Part shown: piece after piece, positions 7,629 through 14,068 of the stretch
Layout: every line of letters starts with the position of its first letter
How positions within the stretch are numbered: the first letter of the stretch is position 1
DNA from: an uncultured Bacteroidia bacterium
GTDB taxonomy: Bacteria; Bacteroidota; Bacteroidia; Bacteroidales; F082
Direction of reading: 5' to 3'
Assembly: GCA_902771635.1 (NCBI GenBank)
Contig: CACXXW010000016.1
Span: 1-34,681 of the forward strand
Length of the DNA stretch: 34,681 bases
The notes under the pieces: model-generated
What the model was told of the DNA's origin: nothing
Seen by the model: only the letters and a program-made list of their open reading frames with translations
The model's database searches: none
Position numbers and translations under genes: made by a program

Positions 7629-9023
7629 TTAGAGTTTCTTTACTGGGAAAGTGAAATAGGTTTTTGGGAAAGGCTCATTCTTCAGCGTGAAATGCCACCA
7701 TTCCTCATCGATAGGCTTAAAGCTATGGCGTAACATGGCCTCACGCAGGATCATACGGTTATGGAACTGCTCGGCGGTGATACGGTCGTTGGCTTTATAC
7801 TTCCCTGTGTTGGGGTTGCCACCGAAATCAGTATGGCTTTCGTGGCCAAACCAGTCGAAAGTGCCGCCCATGTCCACTTCTTTTTCTGTTGTCATGTCGA
7901 ACAGAGTGAGGTCGACAGTGGAGCCGCGTGTGTGACCGCTTTTCTTGGCGATATAGCCCAACTCAAAGAGCTTGTCGCGAGGCACTTCAGGATAGAAATA
8001 CTGCTTCATGAGCGTGTCGTTGACATCGGCACCCCAACGTACAAAGTGGTCGACAGCGCATTGCGGGCGGTAGGCATCAAAGATTTTCAAGCGGTACCCC
8101 ATTTGCTTCAAGTCATCGCTCACGGCGCGAAGGCTGTCGGCGGCCTGACGGGTAAGCAGTGCGATAGGTTCGAGATAACCATCCACGCGTGTGCCAACGA
8201 AGTTATAGGTGCTGTAGTAACGGATCTCCAAGATGGCATCGGGAACCGCATCTGCCAGATTCACAAATTGGCTGGCATCCTCTGTGGGCGACAAAGTTCC
8301 TTTCAGCTGTTTGAACTCCTCTTGCGCCTTGCTGAGTTGGGCAAGGAAAACAGGGCTGGTGTGCAAACGGGCAAGCCCAATGGCGGCTGCGAGACGGCTG
8401 GCATCGACATCGCTTTGCCAGTGGGCACCCACTATGACACGGCTTTCGCCATACATATAGCCGCGTGCCATGATAGTGTCGGCGTTGGCGGGGTTGACTT
8501 CGGAAAGCAACAAGGCCAAAGCATAGCCTCGTTGGCTATGTCCCGAAGGATAAGAGCCTTCGCCTGATAGTTCCTCCTCTTCATACCTTGTCAGCATAGG
8601 CTCATGGAATCGCTCAAACGGACGCTTGCGGTGATAAAAAGCTTTCGGCTCGACACGTGTCTGGTCGATGGTGGAGAGGCTGTTCACCAAGAATCTGTAG
8701 ATTTCGGGTGTGCCTTCCTTAGAGATTTCGAGGTCAAAAGGCACAGAGAACCGGGCAAAGAGCGAGTCATAGTTCCATGGGGCATCGCCACTGGCTATAG
8801 CAGCCCGAGTTTGGTCGCCACGTTGTGTCTTGCCCCACATGTAACGCATCACATCATTGGCAAAGTCCGTCCCAATGGTGTCGGGTGGGGGTGGCAGGCA
8901 CTTGATGAGGTTAGGCATCTCATCGGTACTGAAATAAAGCGTAACACTATCATTCTGCGCCTTGGTTTGAAGGCTGCAGCATAATAGGATGATGACAAGC
9001 ATCCATAGGAAAAGTCGTTTCAT
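7629..9023 (-). CDS. Fusion of PAP2/class A acid phosphatase with VanX-type D-Ala-D-Ala dipeptidase
   Basis: 464 residues with signal peptide 1-22 (LQTKAQ), so exported. The N-terminal half (about 30-230) has the complete phosphatase signature of class A acid phosphatases/PAP2 enzymes: K127-x6-RP (R134), PSGH (159-162) and SR-x5-H-x3-D (S194, R195, H201, D205). The C-terminal half (about 250-464) is an M15D/VanX-like dipeptidase: DAYRP (R319), SGHTRGSTVDLTL with zinc ligands H364 and D371, and EEWWHF with catalytic Glu441 and zinc ligand H444. All key residues of both enzymes are kept, so both activities are expected. The likely substrates are phosphorylated compounds or undecaprenyl-type phosphates, and D,D-dipeptides from wall turnover. 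Joining them in one exported chain is unusual and points to peptidoglycan or nutrient salvage. Confidence 0.9.
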   Translation of the reverse strand: MKRLFLWMLVIILLCCSLQTKAQNDSVTLYFSTDEMPNLIKCLPPPPDTIGTDFANDVMRYMWGKTQRGDQTRAAIASGDAPWNYDSLFARFSVPFDLEISKEGTPEIYRFLVNSLSTIDQTRVEPKAFYHRKRPFERFHEPMLTRYEEEELSGEGSYPSGHSQRGYALALLLSEVNPANADTIMARGYMYGESRVIVGAHWQSDVDASRLAAAIGLARLHTSPVFLAQLSKAQEEFKQLKGTLSPTEDASQFVNLADAVPDAILEIRYYSTYNFVGTRVDGYLEPIALLTRQAADSLRAVSDDLKQMGYRLKIFDAYRPQCAVDHFVRWGADVNDTLMKQYFYPEVPRDKLFELGYIAKKSGHTRGSTVDLTLFDMTTEKEVDMGGTFDWFGHESHTDFGGNPNTGKYKANDRITAEQFHNRMILREAMLRHSFKPIDEEWWHFTLKNEPFPKTYFTFPVKKL

Positions 9024-9150
9024 GACAAGGTGAATTTGAAATTAAACTGCAATAATACGACTTTTTTCGAAACAGAGTTTCTTTCACTTGCCGTATGGCT
9101 TTTTTATCAACTTGTAAGAATTTTTGATCAGCTCACGTCTGCACGGAATG

Positions 9151-9177
9151 CAAAGATAGGGAAAAACCGTATCTTCG
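9151..9177. promoter_or_regulatory. Back-to-back divergent promoter boxes
   Basis: CAAAGATA at 9151-9158 reads TATCTTTG on the minus strand, a perfect -7 box pointing to the phosphatase-dipeptidase gene with a leader of about 120 bases. TATCTTCG at 9170-9177 on the plus strand is a one-mismatch -7 box pointing to the nitroreductase gene. Together they form an inverted repeat, GCAAAGATA / TATCTTCGC, so the two genes may compete for RNA polymerase or share a regulator. Confidence 0.5.
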
Positions 9178-9197
9178 CAGCGTAAAAACGAACAGAT

Positions 9198-9839
9198 ATG
9201 GCCGACGGATACTTAGAAAAACGCTATGAAGAGGTCTTTGGCAAGGGTGCCAAGAAGACCGTGGTAAAGCACACCTCATTGGAATCTTTAATGGAGAAAA
9301 ACCGTAGCTATCGCGGTTATGACCAAAGTTTTGAGGTGAAACGCGACATGTTGGAACGCATCGTGTCGGTGAACACGAAAATTGCCTCGGCAAAAAACCA
9401 GCAGGTGCTTCGTTTCAAGTTGGTGACCAAGGAAACGGGTGCCGACTTCATCGTGCAAAACATGAAATTGGGTGGGTTGCTGCCCGAGCTACACCTCCCC
9501 TACCCTGGCACCGAGCCCGAGGCGTTCATCATCATTTGCAGCACCATCCCAGAAAATAAGTTTGTCGATATCGACCTCGGCATTGCAGCCCAGAGCATGC
9601 TGCTGAAAGCCACTGAGATGGGACTGAATGGTATTATGATTGGTGCTTTCAATAAAGCGAAAATCACTGAAGCTTTCAATTTGCCCTATGATCCGTTGCT
9701 CATCTTAGCTATCGGCAAGGGCAAGGAAACCATCAAGTTGCAGACTGTGGATGCAGGCGAGAAATTGGCGTATTATCGCGATGAAAATGGCGTACAGTTT
9801 GTGCCGAAGATCAAGTGGGAACTGTTGATTTTGGAGTAA
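9198..9839 (+). CDS. Nitroreductase family protein
   Basis: 213 residues. The fold is recognisable from SLESLMEKNRSYRGYDQSFEV at the N-terminus (the R-S-x-R-x-y motif that binds FMN phosphate), the AKNQQVLRFKLVT segment, IDLGIAAQSMLLKATEMGLNGIMIGAF in the middle and LLILAIGKGKE near the end. Family members are FMN flavoproteins that reduce nitro compounds or quinones with NAD(P)H; the natural substrate is not shown. The protein is cytoplasmic, with no signal peptide. The start is the ATG at 9198, about 20 bases after a -7-like box. Its last 29 bases are repeated, slightly altered, at 10001-10029. Confidence 0.88.
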   Translation: MADGYLEKRYEEVFGKGAKKTVVKHTSLESLMEKNRSYRGYDQSFEVKRDMLERIVSVNTKIASAKNQQVLRFKLVTKETGADFIVQNMKLGGLLPELHLPYPGTEPEAFIIICSTIPENKFVDIDLGIAAQSMLLKATEMGLNGIMIGAFNKAKITEAFNLPYDPLLILAIGKGKETIKLQTVDAGEKLAYYRDENGVQFVPKIKWELLILE

Positions 9840-9846
9840 ATTTCCT

Positions 9847-9931
9847 CACGCAGAACCCGCAGAACTATATGAATTTGTCATCGCTTTGCGCCGACACGCT
9901 TTGCGTCATTGCGAGCGTAGCGAAGCAATCC
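9847..9931 (+). repeat. Two dispersed intergenic repeats
   Basis: CACGCAGAACCCGCAGAA at 9847-9864 is the single-arm copy of the repeat found as a pair at 3726-3804. At 9905-9931 follows a copy of the CATTGCGAGCGTAGCGAAGCAATC family, whose ends ATTGC/GCAAT pair. They make up most of the first part of the 310-base gene-free stretch 9840-10149; the rest of it is described in the next three entries. Confidence 0.6.
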
Positions 9932-9972
9932 AAAAATTCGCTTAATTAGTTTCATTCGCCGATTAACACAAC

Positions 9973-10029
9973 GACGAAATATGCAATTTGAGCCGATAAC
10001 CAAGTGTGAACAGTTGATTTTGGAGTAAA
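9973..10029 (+). pseudogene. Degenerate second copy of the nitroreductase 3' end
   Basis: Bases 10001-10029 match 9812-9840 at 27 of 29 positions, including the stop codon. Read in frame, 9982-10029 gives MQFEPITKCEQLILE-stop, against VQFVPKIKWELLILE-stop in the intact gene. Similarity fades upstream of 9973. The differences include synonymous ones (CAG/CAA), so this looks like the remnant of a diverged paralogue, not a recent exact duplication. Confidence 0.5.
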
Positions 10030-10031
10030 AT

Positions 10032-10112
10032 TGCACTCAAATAGTGCATTTTTCGTGATTTTTTGCACTCTCATAGTGCATTTTTTTGAAAAATTTGCAC
10101 TTATATAGTGCA
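10032..10112. promoter_or_regulatory. Three palindromic operator-like repeats with 32-bp period
   Basis: TGCACT-N5-AGTGCA occurs at 10032-10048, 10064-10080 and 10096-10112. The starts are exactly 32 bases apart, about three helical turns, so all copies face the same side of the DNA. The five-base centres differ (CAAAT, CTCAT, TATAT) while the arms are identical, as expected for protein-binding sites. The third copy overlaps the expected -33 region of the ATPase promoter. Confidence 0.75.
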
Positions 10113-10119
10113 TTTTTAC

Positions 10120-10127
10120 TATTTTTG
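10120..10127 (+). promoter_or_regulatory. -7 promoter box of the ATPase gene
   Basis: TATTTTTG matches TAnnTTTG; TTTG at 10094-10097 lies 22 bases upstream inside the third palindrome. The ATG at 10150 follows 22 bases downstream. Confidence 0.6.
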
Positions 10128-10149
10128 CATCATCGAAACACTGAAAACG

Positions 10150-11319
10150 ATGGAAAAATTGTATGAATTCATGGAGAACCAACTTGACTTAACCACGAGT
10201 CAATTTGTTCGCTACAAGTACGAAGCCATTCATTGGGACAATAGAATGTTAGGGCTGGTTGGACCGCGAGGTGTGGGCAAGACGACACTTTTCCTACAAC
10301 ACATCAAACAGCACCATTCGCTGCGCGACACGCTCTATGTCACCGCTGACCACCTTTATTTTTCATCGCATAGCCTGTTTGAAACGGCTGAAACCTTCAA
10401 CAAAAACGGTGGGAAGTTTTTCTTTATCGATGAAGTTCACAAATATGACAACTGGTCGCAGGAGTTGAAATTGATGTACGATGCTTTCCCCGACCTTCAT
10501 ATCTATTTCACGGGTTCATCCATCCTCGATATCGAGAAGGGCGAGGCCGATTTGAGCCGTCGTGCCCCGAAATACTTGATGCAAGGGCTATCATTTAGGG
10601 AGTTTTTGGCCATTCGCTATCAAATCAATTGTCCCGTTTTCAGTTTGGAGCAAATCCTGAATCACGAAGCACGGATCCCGAATGTGAAGCATCCATTGGT
10701 GTATTTTAAGGAATACTTGAAAGAAGGCTATTATCCTTTTGGCCAGGACCTTGACTTCGAGACCGAACTCAACCAAGTCATCACCCGCACCATTGAGGTG
10801 GACATTCCGCAATTCGCCAACATGAACATTGGAACAGCAAAGAAACTAAAAAAACTGATGGTGATTTTAGCCGCTTTGGTACCCTGCAAGCCGAATATGG
10901 CCAGCCTTGCAGGACAGATTCAGGCCAGTCGTAACAACATTGAGGATTATTTGGTCTATATGGAAAAGGCTGGACTTATCGCACAACTGAGAGACGGTAC
11001 TGGCGGTTTAGGCGAACTTGGCAAAGTGGAAAAAATCTATCTCGACAACACTAACCTAATGAACAGTTTAGGCAATGGAGAGGAAGATGCTGGTACGATC
11101 AGGGAAACGTTCTTCTTCAACCAAATGCGTGTCAACCAAAAAGTTACTTCTTCTTCCCTGTCGGATTTCGACATTAAAGACATGACCTTCGAGGTAGGCG
11201 GAAAAAGCAAAGGTAAAAGACAAATTGCAGAGGCCAAGAAAGGCTATGTGGTGAAGGATGATATCGAATACGGCTACGGCAATGTGGTACCGCTTTGGGC
11301 TTTTGGGCTGAATTATTAA
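10150..11319 (+). CDS. AAA ATPase with DUF4143-type C-terminus
   Basis: 389 residues from the ATG at 10150; an upstream ATG at 10108 lies inside an operator palindrome and before the -7 box, so it is rejected. Walker A is GPRGVGKTT (38-46) and Walker B FFFIDE (90-95), followed by FTGSSIL, an arginine-rich DLSRRAPKYLMQGLSFREFL segment, a winged-helix-like part (MASLAGQIQASRNNIEDYLVYMEKAGLI) and a C-terminal region resembling the nuclease-like fold of DUF4143 proteins (TFEVGGKSKGKRQIAEAKKGYVV). These ATPases are abundant and variable in Bacteroidales; their role is unknown. No partner gene is adjacent. The three palindromes in front suggest tight control, perhaps by the protein itself. Confidence 0.85.
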   Translation: MEKLYEFMENQLDLTTSQFVRYKYEAIHWDNRMLGLVGPRGVGKTTLFLQHIKQHHSLRDTLYVTADHLYFSSHSLFETAETFNKNGGKFFFIDEVHKYDNWSQELKLMYDAFPDLHIYFTGSSILDIEKGEADLSRRAPKYLMQGLSFREFLAIRYQINCPVFSLEQILNHEARIPNVKHPLVYFKEYLKEGYYPFGQDLDFETELNQVITRTIEVDIPQFANMNIGTAKKLKKLMVILAALVPCKPNMASLAGQIQASRNNIEDYLVYMEKAGLIAQLRDGTGGLGELGKVEKIYLDNTNLMNSLGNGEEDAGTIRETFFFNQMRVNQKVTSSSLSDFDIKDMTFEVGGKSKGKRQIAEAKKGYVVKDDIEYGYGNVVPLWAFGLNY

Positions 11320-11324
11320 TAGGC

Positions 11325-11400
11325 TTGTAGGGCTGTCACACCGTGGCAGCCGCATAGGGTATTCCCGTAATGCGGCTGCCGTGATACGACAGCCCTACAA
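11325..11400. repeat. Long nested palindrome, possible bidirectional terminator
   Basis: Outer arms TTGTAGGGCTGTC (11325-11337) and GACAGCCCTACAA (11388-11400) pair perfectly over 13 bases; inner arms GGCAGCCGCAT (11345-11355) and ATGCGGCTGCC (11370-11380) over 11. The element lies between the convergent ATPase and TonB-domain genes. GTAGGG-type palindromes are dispersed repeats in Bacteroidota and may serve here to end transcription from both sides. Confidence 0.75.
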
Positions 11401-11435
11401 CCGTGAAATTACAGGCCTACAAAACCGAGAATGGT

Positions 11436-12680
11436 TTATTGCAGTTTAAAAATGATAGGCATCATGTAACTCACCCGAACAGGTTTGCCTTTCATCTTGC
11501 CGGGTTTCCATTTCGGCATGGATTTGATGACACGAACAGATTCTTCATCACAACCTCCTCCAATGCCTCGCAATACCTTCACTTCATTTACACTGCCGTC
11601 TTTCTCGACAATAAAGCCGACAAACACACGGCCTGAGATTCCCTTTTCCTGAGCTTCACTAGGATAAACAACATTTTTGGACACATAGTCCATCAGGGCA
11701 TCTTCTCCACCTGGGTATTGAGGCATTTCTTCAACGATTTGATAGACACCATTTTTGTCGGGCTTCATATCGGCTTTGCTTACACTCGATTTCTTCACGG
11801 GTTGTTTCGGTTGATTATCAGATAGTTTGAAGAAAAACGGCATTTGGTAATGCACCCTGACGGGTTTGCCCTTTTGCATTCCGGGTTTCCATTTCGGCAT
11901 GGACTTTACCACGCGGACAGCCTCCTCGTCACAACCGTGACCGATCCCTTTCAGCACTTTGACTTCGTTGATGCTGCCATCCTTTTCAACAACAAAACCG
12001 ACAAACACGCGGCCTTCGATGCCTTTTTCCTTTGCCTCCTCGGGATAGTGGATATTGTGAGTCACAAACTCCATCATCGCTTTCTCTTTTCCTGGAAACT
12101 CGGGCATTTGCTCAACGATGTTGTAGACGGTGTCGTTGTCCACGCACCCTACCTCGGTCACCTCAACATCGATGTCCTCGTCGGTCATGATTTTGTTTTT
12201 GAGTTTGTTGACAATGTCACCTGAAATAGTGAAAGGATCCATACTGTACATCATCGTATCACCATGCTTTTCAACCTCTCTGATAGTAAAATCGATGTTA
12301 GGGTTAGGCATTCCTTCGGCTGTGTAGTTTTTTACCGTGAAAGTCTTTCGCAGTTCTCCCGTAAATGGGTCGACAGCTTCGGAACTCTCAAACTTGGTGT
12401 ATGTGCCGTCTTCGTAGTAGATAACGGTGTCCTTCAACTGCATTTGGGTTCCGTCGTCATTGAAAAGCTCAAAGTCTCCGAATTGGACAGTAAAGACGTT
12501 TTCGGTCTTCTTTTCTTGTGCCGTCACTTTCGTGTTGGCAATCATCAAGAAAGCCAGCACCGGCAATGTAGCCAAGAGCCTCCACCAGAGGCCCTTGGCC
12601 TTTTCGTTTCTTGTAATCATCTTGATTCGTTTTTTGGTAAGGATTAAACTGAAGTTATTGCTCATTCCGGGCCACCACAT
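11436..12680 (-). CDS. Double TonB C-terminal domain protein, probably the detached C-terminal part of the M56 gene
   Basis: The frame has one membrane helix (about residues 34-52, LLATLPVLAFLMIANTKVTA), a variable periplasmic region (55-180) and two TonB C-terminal domains at about 182-286 and 310-414. Both carry YPEEA/YPSEA, G.VFVGF.VEKDGS.NEVKVL and MPKWKPG. The first residues, SNNFSLILTKKRIKMI, match the part of fused M56-TonB proteins that precedes the fourth membrane helix, so this frame is probably the continuation of the metallopeptidase at 12655-13359. If made separately, translation could restart at ATG 12663-12665, which overlaps the end of the M56 frame, or at 12618-12620. It would display TonB-like domains in the periplasm; their partner is unknown. 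Confidence 0.8.
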   Translation of the reverse strand: MWWPGMSNNFSLILTKKRIKMITRNEKAKGLWWRLLATLPVLAFLMIANTKVTAQEKKTENVFTVQFGDFELFNDDGTQMQLKDTVIYYEDGTYTKFESSEAVDPFTGELRKTFTVKNYTAEGMPNPNIDFTIREVEKHGDTMMYSMDPFTISGDIVNKLKNKIMTDEDIDVEVTEVGCVDNDTVYNIVEQMPEFPGKEKAMMEFVTHNIHYPEEAKEKGIEGRVFVGFVVEKDGSINEVKVLKGIGHGCDEEAVRVVKSMPKWKPGMQKGKPVRVHYQMPFFFKLSDNQPKQPVKKSSVSKADMKPDKNGVYQIVEEMPQYPGGEDALMDYVSKNVVYPSEAQEKGISGRVFVGFIVEKDGSVNEVKVLRGIGGGCDEESVRVIKSMPKWKPGKMKGKPVRVSYMMPIIFKLQ

Positions 12681-13359
12681 CGCGGTCAGCCTGGTATTCG
12701 TGAAGGCTCTGCAACTCCTTCTTGTACAGATAAATAAAGGGGTTAAACCATTGAAGGATCATCATCACCTCGGCGAAAAGGATGTCCCAAGAATGATTGT
12801 GACTAATATGACTCATTTCATGCCGCATGATGTCGGGGTCCACTTTTTCGTTGGGGAAGAAGGCACAACGAAAGAAGGAGAACGAGCCTTGCTCTTTGCC
12901 CGTGAACACCGCTGTAAAACCGTCCATCTTACGCTTTGGCGAACGGAGGATGAGCACCACGAGTCTCCCCAACTTGATGAGGAACAACAATGTCATCACG
13001 CCTACACCTATTAAATAAATTCCGGCAATGACTTGCCACACGCTGAAACGCGACTGCGTGCTGGTGGTCACAGTCACTTCAGGCAGCATCGGCTGACCAT
13101 CGGATGTGACGATGACTTCATTCAGCATAGTTCCACCAAACAAGCTTTGTTTCAACGTAGCCATTTGTGGCACTTCCAATCCCGAGAGCAGGCCGAGCAA
13201 AGGCATGGCCAAAGCTATCAACATACTTGTCAGCAGGAAATAACGATTGAAATGCAGACGGTTGCTGTTGCGGAACAACAGGCGATACACCAACCAAAGT
13301 ACTGCAACGGTGGCCGCAATAGGCAGCAGATGACCGATAATCAATTCTTGAGCTTTCAT
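12655..13359 (-). CDS. M56 family (BlaR1/MecR1-like) membrane metallopeptidase, truncated by a frame lesion
   Basis: 234 residues. Three membrane helices (about 10-28, 40-60, 108-132) precede the zinc peptidase motif H180-E-M-S-H184, and the third ligand is expected at E221 in HEYQAD. In BlaR1/MecR1 systems this domain is triggered by an envelope signal and leads to cleavage of the BlaI repressor. The frame ends shortly after HEYQADRDVVARNEQ at 12655. Homologues continue through a helix and then ..LTKKRI.. and a fourth membrane helix; that continuation is present in the next frame (11436-12680). A deletion with frame change at about 12663-12670 is the simplest reading. The ATG lies three bases after the blaI stop, so both are co-transcribed. 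Confidence 0.85.
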   Translation of the reverse strand: MKAQELIIGHLLPIAATVAVLWLVYRLLFRNSNRLHFNRYFLLTSMLIALAMPLLGLLSGLEVPQMATLKQSLFGGTMLNEVIVTSDGQPMLPEVTVTTSTQSRFSVWQVIAGIYLIGVGVMTLLFLIKLGRLVVLILRSPKRKMDGFTAVFTGKEQGSFSFFRCAFFPNEKVDPDIMRHEMSHISHNHSWDILFAEVMMILQWFNPFIYLYKKELQSLHEYQADRDVVARNEQ

Positions 13360-13362
13360 GGC

Positions 13363-13779
13363 TTATTTCCTTTCTGAGGCGATAGCCTCGTCGATGGCTT
13401 TCCTCATTTCTTCCAGTTCCTCGACGCTGAAGTTCTCCTTTCTGGCGAAGGCCGAGACAAGGTCGAGATACGAATTGTTGAAGTAACGCTCCACCACGCT
13501 ACCGAGGTAGCGATGCGAGTACTCCTCCTTGCTGATGGCGGGACTATAGCGATGGGCACGACAGAAGGTCTCGTGCTTCACAAAGCCCTTGTTTTCCAAA
13601 ATCTTGATGATGGAAAGCACTGTGTTGTAAGCAGGCTTGGGGTCAGGGTAAGCCGCCATGATCTCATTGGCAAAGCCTTGCCCAATGTTCCAGATGACCT
13701 GCATCACTTGCTCTTCCGCCTTGGTCAACTCCTTCATCCTGATGGAGTTATCTTCGATATTTTCTTTCTTTCTGGCCAT
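13363..13779 (-). CDS. blaI: BlaI/MecI/CopY family transcriptional repressor
   Basis: 138 residues from the ATG at 13777-13779, chosen because GGAGG lies five bases before it (13785-13789), rare in this window; a longer frame to 13839 runs into the promoter. The winged helix is clear: LTKAEEQVMQVIWNIGQGFANEIM, then AYNTVLSIIKILENKGFVKHE as recognition region and wing. The C-terminal dimerisation part reads RYLGSVVERYFNNSYLDLVSAF. Members repress their own operon and targets until cleaved by the M56 partner, whose gene follows directly. The promoter upstream carries the AACTA-N6-TAGTT palindrome shared with the LRR lipoprotein gene. Confidence 0.92.
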   Translation of the reverse strand: MARKKENIEDNSIRMKELTKAEEQVMQVIWNIGQGFANEIMAAYPDPKPAYNTVLSIIKILENKGFVKHETFCRAHRYSPAISKEEYSHRYLGSVVERYFNNSYLDLVSAFARKENFSVEELEEMRKAIDEAIASERK

Positions 13780-13804
13780 TTTTACCTCCGTTTCTAATGG
13801 TTTA

Positions 13805-13853
13805 ACGCTGCAAATATATAGATTATTTTGAATATACAACTATTTTTTTAGTT
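13805..13853 (-). promoter_or_regulatory. blaI promoter and candidate BlaI operator (copy 1)
   Basis: Bases 13805-13842 are identical over 38 bp to 15097-15134. On the minus strand they carry the -7 box TATATTTG (13811-13818) and a TTG (13837-13839) at -33 spacing. The palindrome AACTA-N6-TAGTT at 13838-13853 overlaps this -33 element. Its centre (TTTTTT) differs from that of the second copy while both arms and spacing are kept, which is what selection for a dimeric repressor site would leave. Confidence 0.75.
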
Positions 13854-13903
13854 ATTTTATTGTATTTTTCGATAAAAAAAATGTAAGTCGTTGTTTTTCC
13901 ATC

Positions 13904-14033
13904 AGATTCCCTTCGGGAATGGAGTTGAGATATTGTTTATTATGCGGCGGCATGAACAAGTTGACTGTTAGTAAACTCCACAAGCCGCCGCGTGTAGAAT
14001 AACGAATGAACTCCATTCCCTGCAAGGGAATCT
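13904..14033. repeat. Nested inverted repeat with self-hairpin arms
   Basis: Outer arms at 13904-13926 and 14009-14033 are reverse complements except around their own loops, and each arm is itself a hairpin (ATTCCC-TTC-GGGAAT and ATTCCC-TGCAA-GGGAAT). Inner arms GCGGCGGC (13944-13951) and GCCGCCGC (13984-13991) also pair. The 130-base element lies between the LRR gene end and the blaI promoter; it resembles a BIME/MITE-like mobile palindrome and could terminate LRR transcription before blaI. Confidence 0.7.
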
Positions 14034-14068
14034 CAATAAGTCGATTATGTAAGATAATATCATGATTT

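Noticed and set aside
7629-9023. A vancomycin resistance locus because of the VanX domain
   Set aside because: No VanA/B ligase, VanH, VanS or VanR is present, and the domain is exported and fused to a phosphatase, so a wall salvage role is more likely.
10032-10112. Regularly spaced repeats that might be a small CRISPR array
   Set aside because: The units are short palindromes with near-AT spacers of similar sequence, only three copies, no cas genes, and they abut a promoter. Operator sites explain them better.
10108-10149. Upstream ATG (14 extra residues) for the AAA ATPase
   Set aside because: It lies in the third operator palindrome and before the -7 box, so it would not be on the transcript.
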